Shown piece by piece: positions 54,145 through 64,000 of a DNA stretch of 64,000 bases (position 1 is its first letter; each line of letters begins with the position of its first letter). Position numbers and translations under genes: made by a program. The DNA comes from Shinisaurus crocodilurus. Lineage: Eukaryota; Chordata; Lepidosauria; Squamata; Shinisauridae. The stretch spans positions 117,982,473 to 118,046,472 of the forward strand of contig CM037879.1 in NCBI GenBank assembly GCA_021292165.1, written 5' to 3'. Below the pieces are notes generated by a model. The model was not told where the DNA came from and did not search any database. It saw only the letters and a program-made list of their open reading frames with translations.

Positions 54145-54379
54145 TTTTATTTATTACATCTATACCCCACCTTTTTTCCTGCAAGGAACTCAAGGCGGCT
54201 TACATAATCCTCCTTCTCCTCTCCATTTTATCCTCACAACTACCCTGTGAGGTAGGTTAGGCTGAGAGTCAGTGATTGGCCCAAAGTCACCCAGTGAGTT
54301 TCATGGCCGAGCGGGGACTAGAACCCAGATCTCCTGAGTCCCAGTCCAACACTCTCACCACTACGCCACACTGGCTCTC
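54145..54379 (-). mobile_element. tRNA-derived SINE with L2-like end, copy 4
   Basis: Full-length minus-strand copy: tail complement at 54145, CTGCAAGGAACTCAAGGCGG, CAACTACCCTGTGAGGTAGG, CAAAGTCACCCAGTGAGTTT, ending CACCACTACGCCACACTGG. Very similar to 1099-1338. Confidence 0.88.
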
Positions 54380-54493
54380 ATTGGCTTTGTCTGCTTCCTG
54401 TTGAAAATATGGCACCAATTGCTCTAGTGCTTTTTTTTTAATGAAAAAGGGGGGGTGCACGCATGCCTGTGTGTTGCAGGATAAAGAGTTTGG

Positions 54494-54628
54494 ACACAAT
54501 CCAGCCAAAGTTAAGCACATTTAAGCTGCATTGATTTCAAAGGGAGATCTTTATGTCCATGTTTAACTTTCCCACTGATATCGATCACAGGACTTAAACG
54601 TACGTACTTAGCTTTGGCTGGATCATGA
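54494..54628. mobile_element. Small palindromic MITE (135 bp)
   Basis: ATCCAGCCAAAGTTAAGCAC at the left pairs with the complement of GTACTTAGCTTTGGCTGGAT at the right (17 of 20). The middle has the GCATTGATTTCAAAGG theme. The same plan as 8140-8272. Confidence 0.65.
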
Positions 54629-55119
54629 CATATTGGGATCCCTCCCTTGTACTGCCTTAGGTGTTTTTGCCAAACACTCCTGCTCAGTTCTCTCCAGTTT
54701 CTTAACTACACTTACCTAGGTATTTTCTATGTCCCCGTCCTCTTTTTGGTTCCTTCCTGGTAATATCCTATCCAACTAAGTAAACTAATTTGACATCAAA
54801 CACCACTTCTTTTGTATGAGAAATGAAAAGAAAAGAAGTCCTCAGAAATCTACATAGTTTCTGTAATATCTGTATATGTATATGTTACATAAAATCTGCA
54901 TCACCGCTGCTTGCCTGTTAACATTCCTGTACCCTCTCCATCTCTTTCTAATCTATGTTAAGCAAGCATTCATAAGATGCTCAGAATAGGATGTGTCTTT
55001 TCCTCTATGTCTGCAGAGTGCCTGGTACAAAGAAATGCCAGTACTGATCAAGAACCGTGTTCACTATTGTATATACTACTCTCATACAAATATCACAGTA
55101 AGTGACAAGCCTAGCTGAC
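54629..55119. other. Non-coding sequence
   Basis: Nothing recognised. Confidence 0.5.
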
Positions 55120-55495
55120 AATGGGTTCTGTCCAACACAATATGAGGGGAAGGATACTCAGGCAAGGGGAATTCCCCCCTCCCCCCTCCTTATTGCAGTC
55201 CCACCCCTACCCCAGGCCTCTCCTGAGGATCAGGAGACCCTTGGGATCTGGGGCAGGGGGCTGCAGTTTGAGGGCAGAATTGGGGAAAACCAGGCAGGGA
55301 CAGCTTGCACAAATAATCACTGCCTCTGAACAATTTCTCCCAATTTCCCCAGCCATTGCAGGCCCATGCCCCATATCCCAGGCTTTTCCTATGGGTCCTC
55401 TGACCCTTAGGAGAGGTTTTTCAGGGAGCACATGGGATGCAACGGGGAGGAGGGAGATTGCTCTTGTATGAGTACTGCACTGGACACAACCCAGT
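55120..55495. mobile_element. MITE with TGGGTT-TGTCCA ends (376 bp)
   Basis: The left end AATGGGTTCTGTCCAACAC pairs with the complement of GCACTGGACACAACCCAGT. GC-rich interior, no coding. 62398-62655 has similar ends. Confidence 0.5.
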
Positions 55496-55496
55496 A

Positions 55497-55925
55497 TGTC
55501 TTTGTTGGAAATTGTAATATTGCCTGCTTAAGATCAACGAGGTAATGTAACCACCAGTTAGAGTGGGAGGAAAGGGTTAATTGAAGATTCCCAGGGTGCA
55601 TGTCTTTGTACCCACTCCTCCCTACTTCCGGCCACTCTGGCCAGTGCTCTCTACTCTCTCGTCAACCAAGATGGACACACGGTCTGAGCTGGCTTCCAGC
55701 CAGTGATCTCCAACAAAGAATCTAATTTGCCTAAATGCATCCTGCATACATGATATACGAACTATAAGTAAAACTAATAAATGTTTGTATTAGTTTTAAA
55801 CCTTGTATGGACAATCCGTTTCCTTGTAAGAGCCTTTTTAACAAGGTTTTTTAGCAACCCACGTGGTGATAACCAGTTTCAATACTCGGGCTGTGCGTAA
55901 GGGGGAAAACTCTGCTTTGTCCTAA
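55497..55925 (+). mobile_element. LTR-like segment (possible solo LTR)
   Basis: It starts TGTCTTTGTTGG, contains an AATAAA signal (about 55778) after a promoter-like region, and ends TTTGTCCTAA or TTTGTCCTAACA depending on the boundary chosen. A direct repeat CAGTA (CAGTAT if one base is shifted) lies at 55492-55496 and 55926-55930. No internal retroviral genes are present. The end lacks a clean TG...CA with 4-6 bp duplication, so the call is tentative. Confidence 0.3.
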
Positions 55926-55934
55926 CAGTATAGG

Positions 55935-56410
55935 ACTGACTCCTTCACATATCCTCCAACAGTCTTGAGGCCCACTTGAAGGACCAATTATTTCCACATC
56001 CACCTGCCTATGTACTGCAGAGCAGGAGCCCTTGCCTAGGTGCTGCAGTATCTGAGGTAAGCTGGATGGTGGCCAGGGGGAGAGGCTTCTCAGTTGTGGT
56101 ACCCCATCTGTGGAACTCTCCTCTGAGGGAGGCTCACCTGGTACCCACTCTCCCTAATGTCATTTTGGTGGCCAGTGAAGATCTCCTCATTTTCCTAGGG
56201 TTTTTGTGTTTGTTTGTTTTTAATTGAGGATGCTTTTGGCTACTTTCCACTTGCTGTATTATCCTTCAAGTCACTTTACTGATGTTTTCGATAATTCATT
56301 TCTTTCTGATTTTATACCTCTTCTTTTGTTGTTGTTGTTAACCACCCTGGAAATATGTATATCAAAGGGTGGTATGTATGAACCTTTGAGTAAAATGAAT
56401 GAATGAAATG
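55935..56410 (+). mobile_element. L2 3' fragment
   Basis: GAGAGGCTTCTCAGTTGTGG, TACCCCATCTGTGGAACTCT, CTCTGAGGGAGGCTCACCTG (L2 C-terminal coding order), then a 3' UTR ending AACCACCCTGGAAATATG...AATGAATGAATGAAATG. Confidence 0.75.
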
Positions 56411-57149
56411 CAGTTGTGATGATGGAGATGTGGCTTAAGATTGCAGGGACAAGCAGGTCTATCCAAATTCAGACAATAATGTGTAAAATACTGACTAGAA
56501 ATTGTGGGGAAAGGTTGTCTACATTAAAATGTAGTAAGCTCACCTAAAACAAAGTGTCCTTATAATAGGACAATGTACAGATAAGATAAGCAGCATGGTT
56601 GCTTAGACTTAAGTAACACTCTAAGTGAAATTAACCATTTGTATGCATGCAAACCTATGCACAGTTACTGGAGTAACTCCCACTGAATTCAGTAGGTTGG
56701 GCTGCATGACTGATTGATTTCATATGCCTGATCCTCCCCCATTAACACAGGATTTAAAAGTGCTTTAGGGAGTGATCCTAATCTCCTCCGGAGGACAGCT
56801 GAGGAGCTCTTGGATACTGTGGACCTGAAAATAGGACATGTTGTGTGTGTGGGGGGGAGGCATCTACAGGATCATTCGCTGCCTCACCTCATTCCCCAAA
56901 CACCCCTCTCAAAAAGTCCTAAACTAAGTCAGACCTGGACCCTGTGTAGTTAATTGTTTCTCATCAACTGCAATAGATGGGAAAGAAGAAAAAAGAACTG
57001 TGATGGGAGGGAGGTAAATTAAAGCTCCCACCACCGCCATCCACCCTGGCTGCAATGAGTCAGCCTGGCTTTGGATTTGGCAGTAAATCTGGCACAGAGT
57101 CCCCCCCACCTGATTAGGATTGTTCCATTACTCTGCCTGGATCATATCA
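56411..57149. other. Non-coding sequence
   Basis: A weak MITE-like piece (CAAACCTATGCACAGTTACT, CCCACTGAATTCAGTAGG) lies at 56652-56705. Nothing else is recognised. Confidence 0.45.
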
Positions 57150-57400
57150 ATGTATTTTTTATTATTTTATTATTTATTATATTTAAACCCCACCTTTTTT
57201 CCTGCAAGGAACCCAAGGCGGCTTACATAATCCTCCTCCTCCTCTCCATTTTATCCTCACAACAACCCTGTGAGGTAGGTTAGGCTGAGAGTCAGAGACT
57301 GGCCCAAAGTCACCCAGTTAGTTTCGTGGCCGAGCAGGGACTAGAACCCGGATCTCCCAAGTTCCAGTCCAACACTCTCACCATTACACCACACTGGCTC
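57150..57400 (-). mobile_element. tRNA-derived SINE with L2-like end, copy 5
   Basis: A full-length minus-strand copy with an A/T-rich tail at 57150-57185, CAAGGAACCCAAGGCGGCTT, CAACAACCCTGTGAGGTAGG, and head complement GAACCCGGATCTCCCAAGTT to CCATTACACCACACTGG. Closely similar to copies 1 and 4. Confidence 0.88.
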
Positions 57401-57454
57401 ATTGGCTACATTGGCTTGTTTACTCAGAAGTAATTCCCATAGTGCATAATGCTT

Positions 57455-57565
57455 CTTATTTATTAAGATCATTGATATTCCACCTTTCCACTAAAGAACA
57501 GCACTCAACGCAGCTAACAATATCCTCAAAACAACACAACCATAAACAATTAAAGCAATACCTGT
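57455..57565 (-). mobile_element. LINE 3' end fragment
   Basis: TTATTTATTAAGATCATTGA, TATTCCACCTTTCC and CAACGCAGCTAACAATATCC match the complement of the squamate LINE 3' end. Confidence 0.5.
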
Positions 57566-57580
57566 GCATATGATTACACC

Positions 57581-58241
57581 TTAATGTTTTCGCTCCACAT
57601 TGATTAATTCAACCTTGGCGGCGGGGGCGGGGGGGGAGCAGAATGATGCATAGAATGAAAGATTCCCTCTTAGATTGTGTCCGAAAGATCTGCTGGAGGA
57701 ATTCCAGAATCTCATAGGCTCTCGCCCACAGGTTTCCCCTGTAAAATACAAGTTATTTTTTTCATTCCAGCTTAAGTTTTTTCCATGTGTATTCATCCAC
57801 ATGTATTGTTGCATGAAAGAATAATGGAGGGAAAATGCTACATGAGGCCCTAAGAGAGATGTTCCTTTGGGAAAGACAAGCATGTTGTAGAGAAAAGAGA
57901 TAGAAAAAAAGGACAAATTGAGTAACAGCACACAAACATGTAAGAGCCATTCTTTTATTACAGTTCTTCAGATTGCCTAGATCCTCTTGAGATTGGTGGT
58001 TACCAAGAACAAACTTTTGGTTGTTACCACGAACAAGCTTTAAGGAGACTGCAGGGAGTACTACATAGTATATAGAGAGAAGGCACATTTTTGTGAGGCT
58101 GTGTAAATTCAAACCAAAAAGAAAGAAAAAGACATCAATTTCTATTTCACTGAATCTTTTAAATCTACATAAGGACCAATGAAACCTACCTCCCAAACCA
58201 TACTTCCCTGAAGCAAAAAAAGCATATAACAATAAAAACAT
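57581..58241 (-). other. Two overlapping minus-strand open frames, unidentified
   Basis: A 159-codon frame (57762-58241) overlaps a 116-codon frame (57581-57931) on the minus strand. The first contains a hydrophobic stretch (MALTCLCAVTQFVLFFYLF) after an internal Met. A third frame, directly after an acceptor-like site (TGTATTTTACAG at about 57742), reads GNLWARAYEILEFLQQIFR then TQSKRESF. None resembles a family I know, and A/T composition favours phenylalanine/leucine-rich chance frames. Reported because stop-free length here is unusual for the window. Confidence 0.2.
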
Positions 58242-58639
58242 ATCTCATATACACAATTAAACCAACCTTATTCATTATTACTTTTATTGGCATCAATTGA
58301 CTTGCTCATGAGTAAAATGTTTCAGACTGAAGTCTTGCAAAATTAAATTAATACCAAAGGGAGTCAAGAAGAATACCCTTGACCTTTGATGTCTGAAGTG
58401 AAGATTAGTGAAATCCACATACTAGCAACTTCAGAGACACAGGGATAATATAGCACCTCCCCCCTGTAACACAGCTCTTTGAGTTTAACTTTACAAGTCA
58501 GGTCAAAGGAAGGCAGGTGTTGCAGTCTGTCTGATCAATTACAGAGCAGGTTGGCAACTTGGAGGTTAAAGTAAACTTCAAAGAACAAGAGTGTGCACCT
58601 AAAAATAAGCGGCTTGTAGTGTAAGAATGCATTGCAGCT
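58242..58639. other. Non-coding sequence
   Basis: Nothing recognised. Confidence 0.5.
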
Positions 58640-58840
58640 AGATGTGGATGGCTGTCATTTAAAACTTTTATCAAGTCCTGGTATTTTATTGAAACTGGGT
58701 TTTTAGCTGTTTTTAATTGTTTTAAAATTTTGTATGTTAAAGTTTTTATACTAGGTTTTTATTTTATGATTGTTGTAAGCTGCCCAGAGATCTTTCTTTA
58801 GCAATTGGGTGGTATAGAAATGTATTAAATGAAATGAAAC
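58640..58840 (+). mobile_element. L2 3' UTR fragment
   Basis: GATTGTTGTAAGCTGCCCAG, AGCAATTGGGTGGTATAGAA and ATGTATTAAATGAAATGAAA form the L2-type 3' end. Confidence 0.65.
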
Positions 58841-58925
58841 TGGTATAACCTTTATATTCAGGGTGGACTTGTGTAAGCAATGAGTATTCCTTTCTAACAG
58901 TATAAATAATACCATAAATTCTATG

Positions 58926-59690
58926 TCTCGAATGAAACATAGAGTGTTCGAGGATCAGGATATCTGTAAGGAGACCAAAACGCTGGTTTATGAAGCCATT
59001 GTATTGCCAACTTGATTGTATGCCTGCGAAACATGGACTATCTATAAATGTCATTTCCACCTCCTTGAAAGATTTCATCAACGTTGCCTCCGGAAAATCC
59101 TGCGAATTACTTGGGAAGATAGGCGAACAAATGTCAGTGTACTGGAAGAAGCAAAGACTACTAGCATTGAAAAAATGATCCTTCAATGCCAACTTCAGTG
59201 GACCGGCGGTCATGTTGTTCGAATGTCTGACTGCCGTCTCCCAAAGCAGTTACTTTATTCCCAACTCAAGGATGGAAAGCGGAATATCAGTGGTCAATAT
59301 AAGAGGTTTAAAGATGTTCTTAAGGCTAATCTAAAGAAATGCAATATAAACATCGAAAACTGGGAAGCTCTGGCTCATGAACGATCTAAATGGAGGTTGG
59401 CCTTTCACAAAGGTTTTATGGACTTTGAAGAAGCCCGAGTGCAAGGTGAAAGGGAGAAACGTGCTAAGCGAAAAGCACATCAAACGAATCCTTTACAGGA
59501 CCATCTTCCATCTGGTAACCTGTGTCCTCACTGTGGGAAGCTGTGTGGATCTAGAATTGGCCTCCACAGTCACTTACGGACCCATCGCTAGAGTCTACAC
59601 AATTTTTTTTTAGAATTTCCTCCTTTTATAATTTTCTTTTTGTAATTTTTATCCTGGAAGACAATCTTACTTGGCCATGAGTGATCACCT
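58926..59690 (+). mobile_element. RTE-like LINE 3' fragment, copy 2
   Basis: 5'-truncated at TCTCGAATGAAACATAG. One 191-codon frame (59016-59591) carries YACETWTIYKCHFHLL, RFHQRCLRKILRITWED, QLKDGKRNISGQYKRFKDVL, and the terminal zinc finger CPHCGKLCGSRIGLHSH before TAG. The 3' end GACAATCTTACTTGGCCATG is followed by AGTGATCACC and (TAC)n. Closely similar to copy 1 at 40426-41191. Confidence 0.78.
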
Positions 59691-60200
59691 ACTACTACCA
59701 GCAGTATTCTACCTTTGGAAAGGATGCTATTCTTCCCATACATATCAGCCTCAATGCTGCATTATAGCAACATCAATAGCTCCTTGTCTTAATCCATATG
59801 TTAAAAAAAAAAAAGGGTTGCTGCAAGGTGATCAGAAGTACTTGGAGTGCAAAAGCTACTTGTAGTGGAAAATCCAAGAAACCCCTCCTCCCTTGTTAAT
59901 CAAGCAGAGGATAACTGTCTTCTGTTTGTACCTGGGGAATGCCCTCCCAGGACCACCCCCTTCTTTTGTAAGGTCTTCCAACATCCCCAGGTCTATAATA
60001 GTCCTAGCGCACCAGACCTCGCTCTCTTTTGGCATTCTTCGCGCTCTTTCAGCATACCTCACTGCTTTTCCTAACATCTTGCCTGATTAAGAGATCTGGA
60101 GATATTTGGTTGGTCCTACTAAAAGTATTACCTGATCACATTTTTTTTCTTCACAAGGCATTGTATGAATTAAAGCAATTAAGAGTGACAGCAAAGTATT
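59691..60200. other. Non-coding sequence
   Basis: An open frame of 178 codons (60029-60565) runs through the microsatellite but has no domain; it is not annotated as a gene. Confidence 0.5.
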
Positions 60201-60204
60201 TGTA

Positions 60205-60244
<40 letters not shown>

Positions 60245-60256
60245 CCACACACACCA
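60205..60256. repeat. (CT)n(CA)n microsatellite
   Basis: About 13 TC units then CA units interrupted by CCCA. Confidence 0.95.
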
Positions 60257-61189
60257 TGCACTGCATCTCAAAAAAGGCACCTGACTTTTCAGCTTCTTTA
60301 TTTCTATATAGTGTTAAGAGATATCAGAGCTCAGAAACATCTGTGTAGTAATCCCCACAAAGCCAAAGACTCTGAATGCAATAAGTCAGGCTGTGTGGTT
60401 TCTACAGCTCCAAAAACCAAAAGTTATATTCCAAGAAAACCCAGAGCTAAACAAAATAAATGTAAGGGGAAAGCATGTAAGGAAAAGCTGGATGTATTTA
60501 GCTCCTTTTTGCATAATTTATTCTGCCCCCAACATCCAGGTTATCAAAATCCTGGATTACAGTAGCAAAAGCCAAAGAATGATTAGAAAAGTAGGATAGA
60601 AGAAGCATGGAAATTGGGAACAGGGAGCAATAGGGGCATATGGACAGAGAATAGCAGACAGAGAGAAAAGGAACTGTACCCACGTGGAAGTTTCATCCAC
60701 TGACTGGAAGCTCATGCTAGTCTCCCACTAGTTTCTAAAACCGATATAATCCTTGCAAATGTCTCTCAGTATCCCTGAATGCTGGAAATAAATTCTGTGC
60801 AAACTCATACAGAATAGATCGTGTGGGACACATAGAGCCCTCTGTGAAGAAACCATTATTTATTATTATTTAATTTAAAAGGATGGATGTTAGAGTTATG
60901 ACTGGTTCTGAAAATTGCACTGTGGTTCAGTACCACAGCTTGAAATGAAACATAAGGTAAAAGTCTATCTGATTAGGCCTCAAACCTCTGCAAAAGTTAC
61001 AATATATCAGGGCTTGACTGTTAACAGAGTCCTGTTAACTGTTACAATTGCTAAGGAGGGCAGCTCCTTTGACAGTTAGCAGCACTGAAAGAGAATATCA
61101 TTGATTTTTATACTGATTAGGGCACTAGAAGGGACTAAGCTAACTGGCATTCTGGGGGTCACTCTAAAAGAACTTCTGTTGGTCCTTGG
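60257..61189. other. Non-coding sequence
   Basis: Nothing recognised. Confidence 0.5.
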
Positions 61190-61395
61190 GTAAAAACCAA
61201 TCATGCCTAAACCAGAAGGAGACCATGGCTGATGGTATCAAAAGCCACTGGGAGGTCCAAGAGAATCAACAGGGTCCTCCACCCCTGTGTGTTCCCAGTG
61301 ACCAGTTCCAGTTAGTACCCTGGCAGCTTTATTCTGTACTAACTGCAGTTTCTGGCCCATCTTCTAGGGCAGCTCCATGTTACAGTAGTCTGACC
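61190..61395 (+). mobile_element. Unclassified interspersed repeat fragment
   Basis: AAAAGCCACTGGGAGGTCCA, GGCAGCTTTATTCTGTACTA, ACTGCAGTTTCTGGCCCATC and CATGTTACAGTAGTCTGACC recall a repeat common in amniote genomes, probably LINE-derived. Clade not determined. Confidence 0.4.
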
Positions 61396-61414
61396 AGGTG
61401 AGGTGAACTTGACT

Positions 61415-61738
61415 CAACCATGGAATTCGCTAGCACAAGATGTAATGATGCCCACCAATTTGGATGGTTTTAAAAGCGGATTAGAGTAGACATATTTATG
61501 GAGGACAAAGCTATCAATGTTTACTACTAGTCATGATGGCTATATGCTATCCCCAGTCTCAGAGACAGTATGCCTATGTAGATCAGTTGCTGGGGGACAC
61601 GAGTGCAAGGGTGCTATTGCTCTCATGTCCTATTTGTGGGTTTCCCACAGGCAGATGGTTGGCCACTGTATGAGCAGAATGCTGGACAAGATGAACCCTA
61701 GATCTGATCCAGCAGGACTCCCTTTATGCTCTTAACCA
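61415..61738 (+). mobile_element. CR1 LINE 3' fragment, copy C
   Basis: CATGGAATTCGCTAGCACAA, GATGGTTTTAAAAGCGGATT, ACAGTATGCCTATGTAGATC, TTGCTGGGGGACACGAGTGC, AGAATGCTGGACAAGATGAA and GATCCAGCAGGACTCCC. The 3' terminal segment only. Confidence 0.88.
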
Positions 61739-62397
61739 CATTCATATCCAACATCCTTTGACTGTACCACCATACCCTGGTAATCTTGAGGCTAGAAGTT
61801 TAGTAGCAATAGTTATTGATGCTACTGAGGTGCAAAACATATGACCTGTGATTACTGAAGATGTCCAGCTTCTAAAATGCTGGATGTTTATAAACCAGAG
61901 ACAGGATGCGCTGTACTTTAGGCTTTTACCTCACAGCATTGTGATATATGCTGAATAGCAAAGTAACAAACATATAGATCTGCCTATCTGAATGAATGAA
62001 ACATATACACTGAAGGTCTAGTAGCTGGTGCCAGATATTGATTAGTGTGAGTGTAATGAATTGCATGATCTATAAGACCATAATCCCACTATTAATTTGC
62101 CTTTCAGGTCATAATCACATATACTTCTGAAGAGCTAAACTAATCACAAAATGAGTCATCCAATTGAAGTTAAAATTATTGAAAAAACATACACATTAAT
62201 GACTTCCAATTATCAAAAGAAGAACTATACTCCATGTTTTAAATATCCCATAGCAGTTTTCATAAACCCAAAGATGTAAACATGCTTAGATACACCCATA
62301 AACATAACTTCAGAAATATTAATGCAGTCTAGAAGATCTCTTTCCCAGAGCTTCATAAGGTTCCTCTCCCAATGTTAATTCTAGAAGGAGATCCAAC
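61739..62397. other. Non-coding sequence
   Basis: Nothing recognised. Confidence 0.5.
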
Positions 62398-62655
62398 TAT
62401 GGGTTGTTTCAACCCTTGCATAAGCAAACGTCCACTTGCACAATGGGACTTCCATTTGCATGATGGGACTTTCCCATCCTCTCATCCCCCCTGTATCCCC
62501 CCTCCCGGCATGTACCCCAAATCTGCTCTGGAGGATCACCTAACCCTCCTGAGCAGATTTGGGGAGATGTGGAGAGCTGCAAGGTGGAAGGGAAAATCTG
62601 TTCTACCAGCAGTTCCCTTCTGCTGGCACAACAACACCATTGGATACAACCCAAT
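62398..62655. mobile_element. MITE with ATGGGTTGT ends (258 bp)
   Basis: The left end ATGGGTTGTTTCAACCC pairs with the complement of CATTGGATACAACCCAAT. An inner inverted pair, CCCCAAATCTGCTC and GAGCAGATTTGGGG, strengthens the foldback. Ends are similar to 55120-55495. Confidence 0.6.
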
Positions 62656-63164
62656 GAGTTTATAAAACAATAAAAACGTGAGTTGTGCACAAATAAAGAA
62701 CACTAGAAACCTTTGGAAGAATGATCAAGCCTCTTAGGGCCAAACTGAGCATTATCTTTGCTCTCTAGTCCTGGCCTTGAGTGCAGGTTGTGTGTGTTAG
62801 TTTGTGTTTTTTTACTTTGGTTTGTACAAATTACCAGCATGGGCCCCTGATCTGGATTGGGACCCTACCATGGATGGTATGGAGCTTTAACCCTTTGTCC
62901 GCCACTGTTATCCCAATTGAGACTGGAGGGGCTCACACCTGCAATTTGCATCACCAAACACAGATCCATGGATTTCAATGGTTCCTTTTTTGCCAATGCA
63001 AGGGTCCCACTCAGGACCACAGTGAGAGGGAGGGCAATGGGTTAAAACCACATATCCAGCAGAGTAGGGTCCTGATATGGTTTGGGGGCTCTCCACTGGC
63101 TATTTGTAAAAACAAACACATGTACACACAGCATTCAAGGCCAGAACTATGCAGTAGTGGGTGA
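62656..63164. other. Non-coding sequence
   Basis: An open frame of 127 codons (62781-63164) has no recognisable domain. GGTTTTAACCCATTGCCC near 63040 is complementary to part of TTAACCCTTTGTCC near 62890, hinting at an old inverted element. Confidence 0.4.
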
Positions 63165-63803
63165 TCACTTGTGACCGAGTAAGATTGTCTTCCGGGGAAA
63201 AAAAATTACAAAGAAAAAATTATATAAAGAGGAAATTGTAAAAAAATTCTGTAGACTCTAGCAATGGGTCTGTAAGTGACTGTGGAGGCCAATTCTAGAT
63301 CCACACAGCTTCCCACAGTGAGGACACAGGTTGCCAGATGGAAGATGGTGCGGTAAAGGATTTGTTTGACGTGCTTTTCGCTTAGCACATTTCTCCCTTT
63401 CACCTTGCACTCGGGCTTCTTCAAAGTCCATAGAACCTTTGTGAGAGGCCAACCTCCAGTTAGATCGTTCATGGGCCAGAGCTTCCCAGTTCTCTATGTT
63501 TATATTGCATTTTTTTAGATTAGCCTTAAGAACATCTTTAAACCTCTTATACTGACCACCAATATTCCGCTTTCCATCCTTGAGTTGGGAATAAAGTAAC
63601 TGCTTTGGGAGACGGCAGTCAGGCATTCGAACAACATGACCGGTCCACTGAAGTTGGCGTTGAAGGATCATTTCTTCAATGCTAGTAGTCTTTGCTTCTT
63701 CCAGTACACTGACATTTGTTTGCCTATCTTCCCAAGTAATTCGCAGGATTTTCCGGAGGCAAATTACTTGGGAAGATAGGTGAACAAATCCAGAAAATCT
63801 TCT
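63165..63803 (-). mobile_element. RTE-like LINE 3' fragment, copy 3, with 5' inversion
   Basis: The minus-strand coding remnant 63258-63671 reads QLQWTGHVVRMPDCRLPKQL, QYKRFKDVLKANLKKCNINI and CPHCGKLCGSRIGLHSH, with 3' end ACAATCTTACTCGGTCACAA. At 63760 the element reverses: ATTACTTGGGAAGATAGGTG (63761 on) is the same LINE region in the opposite orientation. This back-to-back structure is typical of twin priming during LINE integration. Confidence 0.8.
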
Positions 63804-63935
63804 GGAGAACTATGCATCAAAGGTAAAGCATAGTAGGCCCTTAGCACCTTGTGAAATTCTGCCTGTCTATTATGCCTGGAGGATGGCTAGTTTGTTCTGC
63901 TTAGATTCATTGCATGTATATTTCTGATGGTATAT

Positions 63936-64000
63936 TGCTGAGGACAGTAGCTTACTGGTAGAGCAGATAATTCTTATTTAGAAGATCCCATGTTCAATTC
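63936..64000 (+). mobile_element. Sauria-type SINE, cut by window end
   Basis: Box A-like TAGCTTACTGGT (63948-63959), GCAGATAATTCTTATTTAGA, and box B-like GTTCAATTC at the last base. The rest lies beyond the window. Confidence 0.75.

Noticed and set aside
60029..60565. 178-codon plus-strand open frame
   Set aside because: It passes through a (CT)n(CA)n tract that cannot contain stops; the remaining parts show no domain and no homologue that I recognise.
62781..63164. 127-codon plus-strand open frame
   Set aside because: No recognisable domain; overlaps a likely old inverted repeat.

Overview
The window looks like a lizard (non-snake squamate) nuclear genome segment made almost entirely of intergenic or intronic DNA packed with transposable elements. 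The organism call rests on repeats: tRNA-derived SINEs of the Sauria type (8750-8911, 41872-41985, 53818-53995, 63936-64000), another tRNA-derived SINE with an L2-like 3' end (1099-1338, 32534-32920, 49588-49740, 54145-54379, 57150-57400), L2 and CR1 LINEs, an I-group (probably Vingi-type) LINE, an RTE-like LINE, and many hAT-type and palindromic DNA transposons. I found no host protein-coding gene, rRNA or tRNA that I can defend. Two minus-strand segments (24370-24519 and 31032-31169) look like candidate exons or pseudo-exons and are reported as such.

Layout. 1-8.4 kb: two hAT-type elements with perfect 8-bp target duplications (1423-3185, holding a (TG)n-based amplification, and 3519-5150, holding an L2 fragment), then a large palindromic element (7772-8092). 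8.4-12.5 kb: a nest in which a hAT-type element (8423-12441) encloses a Sauria SINE, a MITE fragment and a nearly full-length but mutated L2 LINE. 12.6-24 kb: decayed L2 and CR1 pieces, a 1.3-kb long-TIR element (14021-15335) and small MITEs. 24-37.5 kb: mostly unique AT-rich sequence with microsatellites, several small hAT elements, a 5S rRNA-derived SINE (32675-32841) and the exon candidates. 37.8-39.0 kb: a second long-TIR element related to 14021-15335. 40.3-41.2 kb: the 3' end of an RTE-like LINE, repeated at 58.9-59.7 kb and, inverted, at 63.2-63.8 kb. 42.8-48.3 kb: the best element of the window, a complete 5.5-kb LINE with 5' UTR, ORF1, ORF2, 3' UTR and a perfect 16-bp target duplication, disabled by a few frameshifts and stops. 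48.5-64 kb: a Tigger-like MITE, microsatellites, SINEs, an LTR-like segment and L2/CR1 remnants.

No genes work together here in the operon sense. The functional logic is that of autonomous LINEs and their SINE partners: the L2-tailed SINE shares its end with L2, and the 5S-headed SINE carries a CR1-like tail. Non-autonomous DNA transposons were mobilised by transposases that are not in the window. The points most worth following are the YY1-like motif at the start of the full-length LINE, the TALE-homeodomain-type palindrome conserved in two copies of the long-TIR element, the 5S/CR1 chimeric SINE seen twice with the same junction, and the two exon candidates. Element names rest on recognition of termini, target duplications and protein motifs by eye; no database search was run.
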